Shown: one piece after another, positions 16,349 through 23,994 of the stretch | How positions within the stretch are numbered: position 1 is the first letter of the stretch | How the letters are laid out: the number at the start of each line of letters is the position of its first letter | Assembly (NCBI GenBank): GCA_905233345.1 | Contig: CAJODQ010000006.1 | Location: forward strand, 64,001 to 105,038 | Length of the DNA stretch: 41,038 nt | Direction: 5' to 3' | From: an uncultured Bacteroidales bacterium | GTDB taxonomy: Bacteria; Bacteroidota; Bacteroidia; Bacteroidales; UBA932 | The notes under the pieces: generated by a model | What the model was told of the DNA's origin: nothing | Databases searched by the model: none | The model's input: only the letters and a program-made list of their open reading frames with translations | Program-made: the position numbers and the translations under genes

Positions 16349-18336
16349 TAACGTCCGAAGTATACCAATAGAACCGAAATGTCAGCGGGAGAGACGCCGG
16401 AAATGCGTGAGGCCTGCGCGATGGTACGGGGACGATAACGGTCGAGTTTGATGCGGCATTCTATCGAGAGTGCCGTAATCTTGAAGAAATCGAAATCCTC
16501 TGGAATGGCCAGATCCTCCAAGCGCAGGATCTTTTCGGCTATCCGTTTCTCACGATCGATATACCCCGCATATTTGATCTCGATCTCCGTCGCATCGAGC
16601 ACCTCCTGCTCGTCGTAAACGATCTCTTTCTTTTCTTTTCCGTCCCACGGGAAAGACAAGGCAATCTCAGATGCCCGGTCAAGCCGGGCATGACCCGGGA
16701 GCCCCTCTCCCTCATTCCGGGCTTGACCCGGAATCTCATGTTCCACGTGGAACATATTGTTTTCGAGAAGTCCCGACAACGTCACATTCGGCCGGACAAG
16801 AAGGTCGGCGGCGCGTTTTGAAGAATCAATCGGTGCCTCACCGACCGATGTCAAATATGGATTAACCCGATCGGGGGAAAATGAGAGGTTTTTTAAATCG
16901 TTTGAGAGCTTTTCAATTTGCACTCTTTTGTTTTGAGAGCATTGCCAACGAAAATCGTCCACCAGGCCGATGCTGCGGCCTATCTCTGAGAGCCTTTCAT
17001 CTGCGTTGTCCTGACGAAGTAAGATTCGATATTCCGCCCGAGAGGTGAACATCCGGTACGGCTCGTCCACACCTTTCGTCACCAGGTCGTCAATCAGCAC
17101 CCCGATGTAGGCCTGGTCACGCTTCAGGATCAAGGGCTCTTTCCCGGCGAGACGCAAATGTGCGTTAATGCCCGCCATCAGGCCCTGCGCGGCGGCTTCT
17201 TCGTAACCCGTCGTCCCATTAACCTGGCCGGCGAGAAACAAACCGGCGACGACCTTCGACTCCAGCGTCGGCTTCAGCTGCGTCGGATCGAAATAGTCGT
17301 ACTCCACGGCATACGCCGGACGGAAAATCCGGACTTCCTCCAGCCCTTCAATGGCCCGGAGCGCAGCCAGCTGCGTTTCCAACGGCAGTGAAGAAGAAAA
17401 GCCCTGCAGATAATATTCAAAAGTGTCCCAGCCCTCCGGCTCCAGGAAAAGCTGGTGCGAATCCTTTCCGGCAAAAGTGCGCAACTTGTCTTCGATCGAC
17501 GGACAATAACGCGGCCCGATGCCCTGAATCTTGCCTGTAAAGAGCGGAGAACGGTCAAATCCCGTGCGCAGGATCTCATGCACGCGGGGGTTGGTATGCA
17601 CGATGTAGCAGCACTTCTGCGGCCGTCCCTGCTGAATCGCGGTCGGAATCGGCAGAAAAGAAAAACGCGCGGGCTGCGCATCGCCTTCCTGTCGTTCGAG
17701 ACGCGACAGGTCGAGCGAACGCACATCAATGCGCGGCGGCGTACCTGTCTTCATCCGGCCGACGGTCAGGCCGGCGGCGGCCAGCCGACACGAAAGACCC
17801 TTCGCCGGAAGTTCGCCGAGGCGTCCGCCTTCAGAAGTCTCGGTCCCGACAAACAGCCGTCCTTCGAGGAAGGTTCCGGCCGTCAAAACAACACTTTTGG
17901 CCGAAAATTCCGCACCCATCGACACGCGCACGCTCGAAATTTTCGATTCTCGCAGCGTTATGTCAACGGCTGTATCTTGCCAAATATCTAAGTTACAGGT
18001 ATTTTCGAGCACATAGCGCCAGTTCAGCGAAAAGTTGCGTTTGTCACACTGCGCGCGCGGGCTCCACATGGCCGGTCCTTTTGAACGATTCAGCATCCGA
18101 AACTGGATGGTCGAAGCGTCCGTCACGATGCCCGAAAAACCGCCAAGCGCATCTATTTCTCTGACTAACTGGCCCTTAGCAATTCCACCCATGGCCGGAT
18201 TGCACGACATCTGGGCGATTTTATTCATGTCTTGCGTCACCAGCAGCACACGCGAACCCAGCCGCGCTGCCGCCACCGCCGCTTCACAGCCGGCATGTCC
18301 GGCTCCGATTACGATGATATCGTAGTCAGCAACCAT
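16348..18336 (-). CDS. mnmG: tRNA uridine-5-carboxymethylaminomethyl modification enzyme MnmG with a repeat-encoded insertion
   Basis: MnmG (GidA) binds FAD and NADH and, with MnmE, modifies U34 of several tRNAs. The Rossmann motif [13 protein letters not shown] is at the N-terminus, then [43 protein letters not shown] and the C-terminal [10 protein letters not shown] domain. The product is 662 residues, against about 620-630 normally. The excess is an insertion at about residues 526-566, between TLSGLLE and [10 protein letters not shown]. It is encoded by a parS-like palindrome (read as MFHVEH) and two palindromic repeats (read IPGQARNEG and GHARLDRAS). The frame stays open throughout. The ATG at 18336 overlaps the end of ybeY by 11 bases, indicating coupled translation. 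The insertion falls in a probably exposed part of the protein; whether it affects function is unknown. Confidence 0.95.
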   Translation of the reverse strand: MVADYDIIVIGAGHAGCEAAVAAARLGSRVLLVTQDMNKIAQMSCNPAMGGIAKGQLVREIDALGGFSGIVTDASTIQFRMLNRSKGPAMWSPRAQCDKRNFSLNWRYVLENTCNLDIWQDTAVDITLRESKISSVRVSMGAEFSAKSVVLTAGTFLEGRLFVGTETSEGGRLGELPAKGLSCRLAAAGLTVGRMKTGTPPRIDVRSLDLSRLERQEGDAQPARFSFLPIPTAIQQGRPQKCCYIVHTNPRVHEILRTGFDRSPLFTGKIQGIGPRYCPSIEDKLRTFAGKDSHQLFLEPEGWDTFEYYLQGFSSSLPLETQLAALRAIEGLEEVRIFRPAYAVEYDYFDPTQLKPTLESKVVAGLFLAGQVNGTTGYEEAAAQGLMAGINAHLRLAGKEPLILKRDQAYIGVLIDDLVTKGVDEPYRMFTSRAEYRILLRQDNADERLSEIGRSIGLVDDFRWQCSQNKRVQIEKLSNDLKNLSFSPDRVNPYLTSVGEAPIDSSKRAADLLVRPNVTLSGLLENNMFHVEHEIPGQARNEGEGLPGHARLDRASEIALSFPWDGKEKKEIVYDEQEVLDATEIEIKYAGYIDREKRIAEKILRLEDLAIPEDFDFFKITALSIECRIKLDRYRPRTIAQASRISGVSPADISVLLVYFGR
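16671..16691. repeat. Palindromic repeat copy 3, inside mnmG
   Basis: A 21-base palindrome with arms ATGCCCGG and CCGGGCAT around TCAAG. It is translated by mnmG on the minus strand as part of G-H-A-R-L-D-R-A, a different frame from copy 4. Confidence 0.8.
16714..16755. repeat. Palindromic repeat copy 4 with attached parS-like site, inside mnmG
   Basis: A core with arms ATTCCGGG and CCCGGAAT around CTTGA (16714-16734), then CTC, then ATGTTCCACGTGGAACAT (16738-16755). Layout and spacing are the same as at 16307-16348, 407 bases away. The stretch 16705-16737 matches 38577-38609 base for base. Confidence 0.85.
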
Positions 18337-18790
18337 GCTCCTTTTCGGCACGCATCTCGTCGAGCAGCTGCAACGCCCGGTTCTCCGCCGCGCGCATCCG
18401 CTGCTGCTTCCGGGGTGTCGTGTCATCGTAACCGATCAAGTGCAGCAGCCCGTGCACGATCACCCGGTGCATCTCGCGTTCGAATCCTTCGCAATAAGCC
18501 TTGCCATTGATCCGCACCGTGTCGACACTGATATAGATATCGGCGCTCACGCCCTTGCGTCCGGTCTCCAGCAGATAGTCGTCGGAGTTGTCGAAAGTGA
18601 TGATGTCGGTCTCATAGTCATGGCCCAGGAATTGCTGGTTGATGGCTTTCAGATACGGGTCGGAACAAAAAATGTAGTTGAGCTCGCCGATATCGTAGCC
18701 GCGCTGCGCCGCGACTTCCCGTAACCAGCTACTGATCAGCCGTTTCCCCTTGAGCGAGAAAGACGTGTCTTCCTTGAAATAACGTATCAT
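18326..18790 (-). CDS. ybeY: Endoribonuclease YbeY (rRNA maturation factor)
   Basis: A 154-residue YbeY, a metal-dependent RNase needed for 16S rRNA 3' end maturation. The segment [16 protein letters not shown] carries two of the three metal-binding histidines. The usual third one (HGxLHLxGYDH) is replaced by Asp, a change I recall in other Bacteroidota YbeY proteins. [22 protein letters not shown] matches the family middle region. It overlaps mnmG by 11 bases. A minus-strand TAATTTTG box at 18836-18829 is the likely promoter. Confidence 0.93.
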   Translation of the reverse strand: MIRYFKEDTSFSLKGKRLISSWLREVAAQRGYDIGELNYIFCSDPYLKAINQQFLGHDYETDIITFDNSDDYLLETGRKGVSADIYISVDTVRINGKAYCEGFEREMHRVIVHGLLHLIGYDDTTPRKQQRMRAAENRALQLLDEMRAEKEHGC

Positions 18791-18799
18791 AAAATTTTA

Positions 18800-18836
18800 T
18801 AACTTTGCGAATTGCTGCGAAAGCACGACAAAATTA
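18800..18836. promoter_or_regulatory. Head-on overlapping promoters of mdh (+) and ybeY-mnmG (-)
   Basis: Plus-strand TAACTTTG at 18800-18807 serves mdh and minus-strand TAATTTTG (complement 18829-18836) serves ybeY. They face each other with 21 bases between, so the leaders overlap, the same geometry as at 1897-1934. Confidence 0.55.
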
Positions 18837-18862
18837 CAAAAAACTACGTAAACCATAACATT

Positions 18863-19810
18863 ATGTCTAAAGTTACAGTCATCGGCGCCGGCAACGTGGG
18901 CGCTACCTGTGCAAACGCCATTGCACACATGAAGATTTGCTCGGATCTCGTTCTTCTCGACATCAAGGAAGGTCTCTCCGAGGGTAAGGCAATCGATATG
19001 ATGCAGACCGCGAAAATGTACGGCTTCAACACCCGGATCAAAGGCGTGACCAACGACTACGCCGCCACCCGCAACTCCGACGTGATTGTCGTCACTTCCG
19101 GTATCCCCCGTAAACCGGGCATGACCCGCGAGGAACTCATCGGCGTGAACGCAGGCATCGTCAACGGCGTCGTCGGCAATGCACTGAAATATTCCCCGAA
19201 GGCCATCTTCATCATCATCTCCAACCCGATGGACACGATGACCTACCTGACCCTCAAGGCGACCGGCCTGCCGAAGAACCGCGTGGTCGGCATGGGCGGC
19301 CAGCTCGACAGCAACCGCTTCTGCTACTACCTGAGCCAGGCCCTCAAGGCCGCTCCGAGCGATGTGGAAGGCATCGTCATCGGCGGACACGGCGACACCA
19401 CCATGATCCCGCTCATCAGCCAGGCCACCTACAAGGGCCAGCCTGTGACCAAGAAGCTCAGCAAAGCCGCGGCTGCGAAAGTCGTTGCCGATACAATGGT
19501 TGGCGGCGCCACGCTGACCAAACTCCTGGGCACCTCGGCCTGGTACGCGCCGGGCGCATCCTGCGCTGCCATGGTGAAATCGATCATGCTCGACGAGAAG
19601 AAGGTCTTCCCTTGCTGCTGCTATCTGGAAGGTGAGTACGGCCACGAAGACCTCTGCATCGGCGTTCCGGCCGTCATCGGCAAACGCGGCGTGGAGAAGA
19701 TCGTCAAGTACGATCTGAACCCGGTTGAGAAGGCCGCTTTCGACAAGAGCGCCACGGCCGTGAAGAATGTTAATAACGTGCTCTACGAGAGCAAGATTTT
19801 AACTCGCTAA
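18863..19810 (+). CDS. mdh: Malate dehydrogenase
   Basis: A 315-residue NAD-dependent malate dehydrogenase of the LDH-like group. It has the dinucleotide motif VTVIGAGNVGATCA, VVTSGIPRKPGMTREEL with the substrate-binding arginines, IIISNPMDTMTYL, and the catalytic His in GGHGDTTMIP. It interconverts malate and oxaloacetate and, with FrdAB encoded 7 kb on, fits a reductive branch of the TCA cycle leading to succinate; fumarase is not in the window. The ATG at 18863 is set by the Rossmann start (MSKVTVIGAG). Promoter box TAACTTTG at 18800; the leader is about 50 bases. Confidence 0.95.
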   Translation: MSKVTVIGAGNVGATCANAIAHMKICSDLVLLDIKEGLSEGKAIDMMQTAKMYGFNTRIKGVTNDYAATRNSDVIVVTSGIPRKPGMTREELIGVNAGIVNGVVGNALKYSPKAIFIIISNPMDTMTYLTLKATGLPKNRVVGMGGQLDSNRFCYYLSQALKAAPSDVEGIVIGGHGDTTMIPLISQATYKGQPVTKKLSKAAAAKVVADTMVGGATLTKLLGTSAWYAPGASCAAMVKSIMLDEKKVFPCCCYLEGEYGHEDLCIGVPAVIGKRGVEKIVKYDLNPVEKAAFDKSATAVKNVNNVLYESKILTR

Positions 19811-19892
19811 TCCTCAGCGCTTTGCGGGGAAACCCGGAAAAGTTTTGAACAATTTTCCGCAAGAAAAATTGGATTAATTGATTTTTTCTTCT

Positions 19893-19900
19893 TAATTTTG
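19893..19900 (+). promoter_or_regulatory. Promoter box of the TonB-like gene
   Basis: TAATTTTG at 19893-19900 with TTG at 19869-19871 (21-base spacing), 60 bases ahead of the ATG. The rest of the 150-base gap after mdh holds an imperfect TTGCGG/CCGCAA inverted repeat near 19821-19862 that might end the mdh transcript. Confidence 0.55.
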
Positions 19901-19960
19901 GGTATTGTACTGTGGAATACGGCGCAATAATTGATAAGAAATAACAAAAAACGTAACGAT

Positions 19961-20653
19961 ATGGAAAGCAAAATTTCTCCCAAAGCTGACCTTAGCAAGA
20001 AGAATGTACTGTTCCTCGAGATTGGTCTGATCGTCGCTCTCGGCCTCTGCCTGCTCGCCTTCGAATGGTCTTCTACTGATAAGGTTGAAACGATGGACCT
20101 CACGGCCCAGACCGTGGCTATCGAAGAAGAAGAGATCATCAACACCCAGGAGCAGCAGGAAATTCCCCCGGAGGTCCCCAAGATCCCCGTCCTTTCCGAC
20201 ATCATCGACATTGTGGACGATGACATCCAGGTAAACGACGACCTTTTCATCGACATGGAGGACAATGCAAACCTCGGTGTGGAAATCATGGATTACCACG
20301 CTGCTGTCGAGGAAGAAGTGGTCGAAGAGGAAGCCATTCCGTTCGCCCTCGTCGAGGAGAAACCGAAGTTCCAGGGTGGTGACGCCAACACGTTCTCCGC
20401 CTGGGTGAACAAGAACCTCCAGTATCCGGAGATCGCCAAGGAAAACGGCATCCAGGGTCGTGTGACGCTGCAGTTCACGGTCAACACCGATGGCTCCGTC
20501 AGCGACGTGAAGGTGCTCCGCGGCGTGGACTCCTCGCTCGACAAAGAGGCTGTCCGTATCGTCTCGATGTCTCCGAAGTGGACGCCGGGCAAACAGAGAG
20601 AGCGTCCGGTGAAGGTTGTTTACAACTTCCCGGTCGTCTTCCAGCTCCGCTAA
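19961..20653 (+). CDS. TonB-family energy transducer
   Basis: A 230-residue protein with a single transmembrane segment (about residues 17-34, VLFLEIGLIVALGLCLLAF), a long, strongly acidic periplasmic linker (EEEEIINTQEQQEIPPEVPK and EEEVVEEEA) and a C-terminal TonB domain of about 90 residues, marked by YPEIAKENGIQGRVTLQFTV and KWTPGKQRERPVKV. TonB proteins transmit the ExbBD proton-motive signal to outer-membrane transporters. The acidic linker, rather than a Pro/Lys-rich one, is usual for Bacteroidota TonB. ExbB and ExbD are not nearby. The ATG at 19961 places the basic N-terminus before the membrane segment. A hairpin terminator follows. Confidence 0.9.
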   Translation: MESKISPKADLSKKNVLFLEIGLIVALGLCLLAFEWSSTDKVETMDLTAQTVAIEEEEIINTQEQQEIPPEVPKIPVLSDIIDIVDDDIQVNDDLFIDMEDNANLGVEIMDYHAAVEEEVVEEEAIPFALVEEKPKFQGGDANTFSAWVNKNLQYPEIAKENGIQGRVTLQFTVNTDGSVSDVKVLRGVDSSLDKEAVRIVSMSPKWTPGKQRERPVKVVYNFPVVFQLR

Positions 20654-20676
20654 GCTAAAGGGTTTTTACAACACGA

Positions 20677-20707
20677 ATGGCCGCCCCAACAGGCGGCCAT
20701 TTTTTTA
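20677..20707 (+). terminator. Intrinsic terminator of the TonB-like gene
   Basis: ATGGCCGCC (20677-20685) pairs with GGCGGCCAT (20692-20700) around a six-base loop, and a run of T follows from 20701. Confidence 0.9.
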
Positions 20708-20713
20708 CCCTCA

Positions 20714-20772
20714 CCCCGGACTTGATCCGGGGCCTCCTGTCATTTCGAGCGAGCGTTGCGCGTCGAGAAATC
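20714..20772. repeat. Palindromic repeat copy 5 plus a second repeat type
   Basis: CCCCGGACTTGATCCGGGG (20714-20732) is a copy of the dispersed palindrome. It is followed by an imperfect hairpin built of ATTTCGAGCGAGCG and CGCGTCGAGAAAT (about 20741-20771), which looks like another REP family. It lies between the TonB terminator and the stop of the convergent peptidase gene. Confidence 0.7.
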
Positions 20773-21924
20773 TTATTTTCCCAATACTTCCAGAACTGCC
20801 TCGATCGGCAAGGCCTCAACGGTCAATCCCCCACGGCCAGTCATGTCGGTGGCCATGAAGAGCGAGTTCCAAACGGCTTCGGCAGTTGCCTCGATGGTCG
20901 CCTCGAAAAGCGGGCTCATGTCGTCATTATGGAGCAACGTAGGATAATATTTATCGGTACTCTCGTCAATCAGGTTCTCGGGGCAGACACTCACGGCGAT
21001 GACATAGTCACCACTGCCGTTTGAGGCGATGCCGCCGGTCTTGGCGATGCCCATCATCGCGCGTTTGGCAACGCGCTCAAGGTTGCGTGCATCGAGCGGG
21101 GCATCCGTTATCACCACAATCATGCAGGAACCGTCCGGATTAAGCTGGTAATCAGGATTCTGTACGCTTTTGCTAAAGCTATAACGGCCCAAGCGGCACC
21201 CAACCGGCGCACCGTCGATTTCCAGGATCCCGCCATAGTTCGTCTGCACGAGCACGCCCACGGTATAGCCGCCGAGGTCTTTCGGCAGCACGCGCGAAGA
21301 CGTGCCAATGCCACCTTTCCAGCCAAAACAAATCGTCCCCGTGCCGGCACCCACGCAACCTTCCTGCACCGGGCCGCCTTTGGCACTCAGGATCGCCTTG
21401 ACCACATGGTCGGCCGTGACATGGCGTCCGCGGATATCGTTGAGTTGTCCGTCGTTGGTCTCACCAACCACGGCATTGACGCTGCGCACGTTTTCATTGC
21501 CCTTTACGTTCAGCGAGTAGGACAGCACTCCCTCGATGCCCTGCGCTACGGAAAGCGTATTGGTGAGCACAATCGGCGTCTCGATGTTGCCGAGCTCTCG
21601 GATCTGCGTCACACCCGCCAGTTTGCCGAAACCATTGCCCACGTACACCGCTGCAGGACATTTCTTGCGGAAGATATTGCCCTCATGCGGCACAATCGCT
21701 GTCACGCCCGTGCGGATATCCTCGCCCTCCATGAGCGTCACCTGCCCGACCTTGACGCCCGGCACATCCGTAATGGCATTATACGTCCCCGGATGAAAAA
21801 TGCCCGGCGCAATCCCGAAATCCCGCAGTCGACCCCGGCCTTCCGGCCGAACCACATCCTGCGCCAAAGCGGCACAAGACAGCGTCAAAAGTATCCCGAA
21901 AGCAAAGAATCTTTTCATACCCAT
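20773..21924 (-). CDS. Secreted P1-family peptidase (DmpA/BapA-like)
   Basis: The 383-residue product has a signal peptide (FFAFGILLTLSCAALAQ) and matches the self-processing P1/S58 aminopeptidases: ITDVPGVKVGQVTL, VVGETNDGQLNDI, GGIGTSSR, and the expected autocleavage site Gly265-Ser266 in PDGSCMIVVITDAPL, followed by AKTGGIASNGSGD. By analogy with DmpA the new N-terminal Ser266 is the nucleophile, and the enzyme removes N-terminal residues from peptides. The start could be 21924 or 21918 (two ATG codons, MGMKRF); both keep the signal peptide. The minus-strand TATATTTG box at 21942-21935 leaves a leader of only about 6-12 bases. It is convergent with the TonB-like gene. Confidence 0.88.
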   Translation of the reverse strand: MGMKRFFAFGILLTLSCAALAQDVVRPEGRGRLRDFGIAPGIFHPGTYNAITDVPGVKVGQVTLMEGEDIRTGVTAIVPHEGNIFRKKCPAAVYVGNGFGKLAGVTQIRELGNIETPIVLTNTLSVAQGIEGVLSYSLNVKGNENVRSVNAVVGETNDGQLNDIRGRHVTADHVVKAILSAKGGPVQEGCVGAGTGTICFGWKGGIGTSSRVLPKDLGGYTVGVLVQTNYGGILEIDGAPVGCRLGRYSFSKSVQNPDYQLNPDGSCMIVVITDAPLDARNLERVAKRAMMGIAKTGGIASNGSGDYVIAVSVCPENLIDESTDKYYPTLLHNDDMSPLFEATIEATAEAVWNSLFMATDMTGRGGLTVEALPIEAVLEVLGK

Positions 21925-21934
21925 AGATTTTTTA

Positions 21935-21954
21935 CAAATATAGTCTTAATTTTG
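21935..21954. promoter_or_regulatory. Back-to-back promoters of the P1 peptidase gene (-) and hflX (+)
   Basis: Minus-strand TATATTTG (complement 21935-21942) and plus-strand TAATTTTG (21947-21954) are separated by only four bases. The hflX ATG starts 6 bases after its box, so hflX mRNA would be leaderless or nearly so. Confidence 0.55.
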
Positions 21955-21960
21955 CGAAAT

Positions 21961-23178
21961 ATGTATGAGACTGTTGACAACAGAATACCCCAAGCGGCCT
22001 TTGTCGCGCTGATCACCCGGCAGCAAGACGAAGACCAGGTCAAAGAATACCTCGACGAACTCCAGTTCCTGGCAACAACCGCCGGCGTCGAAGGCGAAAA
22101 ACGCTTTACCCAGCGCCTCGACCACCCCGACTCGCGCACCTACATCGGCTCCGGTAAACTCCAGGAAATCAAGCAATACGTCCGCGAAAACGAACTCGAC
22201 TACCTCATCTTTGACGACGAACTCTCCCCTTCACAGATGCGCAACGTCGAGCGCGAAATCAACGAACACTGGCCCGACCACCACTGCGTCGTGGTCGACC
22301 GTACCGGCCTGATCCTCGACATCTTCGCCGAGCGCGCCCAGACCGCGTACGCCAAGACCCAGGTCGAGCTCGCCCAATACCAATACCTGTACCCGCGCCT
22401 GACCGGTATGTGGACGCACCTCGAACGCCAGCGCGGCGGCAAGGGCGGCCTCAACATGCGTGGCCCGGGCGAAAGTCAGCTGGAAACCGACCGCCGCATC
22501 GTGCTCGACAAGATCACCCGGCTCAAAGACCAGCTGCGCAAGATCGACCGACAGATGGCCTCCCAGCGCTCAAACCGCGGACAGCTGGTGCGCATCTCAC
22601 TTGTAGGCTACACCAACGTGGGCAAGAGCACCATTATGAACCTGCTGGCCAAAAGCGATGTCTTTGCCGAAAATAAGCTCTTCGCCACCCTCGACACCAC
22701 GGTGCGCAAAGTCGTGATCGAAAATGTCCCCTTCCTGCTCAGCGATACGGTCGGATTCATCCGCAAGCTGCCCACGCAACTCGTGGAGTCGTTCAAGAGC
22801 ACGCTCGACGAGGTGCGCGAAGCCGACATCCTGATGCATGTGGTCGACATTTCACACCCCAACTTCGAAGACCAGATCCGTGTGGTGAGCCAGACGCTCA
22901 AGGACATCGGGGCGCAGGACAAGCCGGTCTACATGGTGTTCAACAAGATCGACGCGTACAGGTACGAACCCTACGACGAATTCTCGCTGCAGGAAAAGAC
23001 CGAGAAGAATTTCACGCTGGAAGAATTGAAAAACAGCTGGATATCGAAGGAGCACACGCCGTGCATCTTTCTCTCGGCGTTGGAAAAGACTGGCGTCGAC
23101 AAACTCCGCAACGACCTCTACAAGATGGTCGCCGAGATCCATGCCGGCCGTTATCCCTTCGACAATTTCTTATGGTAA
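21961..23178 (+). CDS. hflX: Ribosome-associated GTPase HflX
   Basis: A 405-residue HflX GTPase, which binds the large subunit and can split stalled ribosomes. The N-terminal HflX domain shows EYLDELQFLATTAG, TYIGSGKLQEIK, and RTGLILDIFAERAQTAYAKT followed by RGGKGGLNMRGPGESQLETD. The G domain has the P-loop VGYTNVGKST near residue 212, LFATLDTTVR, DTVGFIRKLP and NKID. I start at the ATG at 21961 (MYETVDNRIPQAAF) because HflX similarity begins within ten residues; the frame is open far upstream, but that part is antisense to the P1 peptidase gene. The stop overlaps the end of the convergent hydrolase gene by 9 bases. Confidence 0.95.
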   Translation: MYETVDNRIPQAAFVALITRQQDEDQVKEYLDELQFLATTAGVEGEKRFTQRLDHPDSRTYIGSGKLQEIKQYVRENELDYLIFDDELSPSQMRNVEREINEHWPDHHCVVVDRTGLILDIFAERAQTAYAKTQVELAQYQYLYPRLTGMWTHLERQRGGKGGLNMRGPGESQLETDRRIVLDKITRLKDQLRKIDRQMASQRSNRGQLVRISLVGYTNVGKSTIMNLLAKSDVFAENKLFATLDTTVRKVVIENVPFLLSDTVGFIRKLPTQLVESFKSTLDEVREADILMHVVDISHPNFEDQIRVVSQTLKDIGAQDKPVYMVFNKIDAYRYEPYDEFSLQEKTEKNFTLEELKNSWISKEHTPCIFLSALEKTGVDKLRNDLYKMVAEIHAGRYPFDNFLW

Positions 23179-23994
23179 GAAGGCTATAAGAGCCTCGATG
23201 CACGCCGCCGGCTGCTCGATGAAAGAGTTGTGGCCGGCGTTGGGAATGAGCGCATAACGCACATCCGGGAACTTCTTCTTAATTTCTTCGACACGCTCCA
23301 GCGGGAGGAAAGCGTCGTGATCGCCGTGGATGAGCAGCACCGGCACCGGAGGATGCTCCAGCACGTCGGACAGGTCGTCGCGGCGGCGCAATCCTTCGAT
23401 CGAGGCAATGATCCCTTCCGGATCGTGCGTCTCGCAGAGCTCCACTGTTTCACGGATCTTCTCGTCGCACGCGCGCAGGTTCTCCGAATAGTACATGTTC
23501 GGGATCGAAATGTCCGCCACGGCCAGCAATTTGCCGGCCGCGACGAACTGTTTCTCCCGGCCGCGGTCTTCGATCTTTTGCGGCGAATCCGGATAGGGGT
23601 GCGAGTGCAGCAGGATGGCTTTTTCCACGCGCTCCGGATGTTCGCGCAGCGTCTGCAACATCACGTAGCCGCCCATCGAATGGCCGGCCAGTACCGCCTT
23701 GTCGACACCGCACTTGTCGAGCACGCCCACCACCACCGACGCGCCGAATGAGAGCGTATTTACGCGTTCCCCGTCCGGCCCCGCCGGCGCATAATCCGTC
23801 AGTCCGTGCCCCGGCATATCGATGACAATCACCCGATAGTGGCGCTTCAGTGCCTCCACCAGCTCATTGAACACATACATGGTCTCGAGATACCCATGCA
23901 GCAGCATCAGCACAGGAGCCTCCGCCGGCGATTTCTCGTCTTTCGTATCCCAAACGTGTACGGTAATTCCCGCAGCAGTCGTAAAAAATTCCAT
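23170..23994 (-). CDS. Alpha/beta hydrolase
   Basis: A 274-residue cytoplasmic alpha/beta-fold hydrolase, with no signal peptide. The oxyanion region is LLHGYLETMYVF, the nucleophile elbow GHSMGGYV, the acid GDHDAFLP and the histidine PNAGHNSF, so the catalytic triad is complete. The substrate cannot be told; the closest general resemblance is to esterase/peroxidase-like members of the family. It is the third gene of a DUF4251 - GH20 - hydrolase operon, its start overlapping the GH20 stop by one base (TAATG), so translation is probably coupled. Confidence 0.88.
   Translation of the reverse strand: MEFFTTAAGITVHVWDTKDEKSPAEAPVLMLLHGYLETMYVFNELVEALKRHYRVIVIDMPGHGLTDYAPAGPDGERVNTLSFGASVVVGVLDKCGVDKAVLAGHSMGGYVMLQTLREHPERVEKAILLHSHPYPDSPQKIEDRGREKQFVAAGKLLAVADISIPNMYYSENLRACDEKIRETVELCETHDPEGIIASIEGLRRRDDLSDVLEHPPVPVLLIHGDHDAFLPLERVEEIKKKFPDVRYALIPNAGHNSFIEQPAACIEALIAFLP

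Noticed and set aside
19811-19870. Strong terminator after mdh
   Set aside because: Only an imperfect inverted repeat is present, without a proper T run after the stem.
21406-21960. N-terminal extension of HflX by 185 residues
   Set aside because: It is antisense to the P1 peptidase gene; HflX similarity starts at the ATG at 21961.
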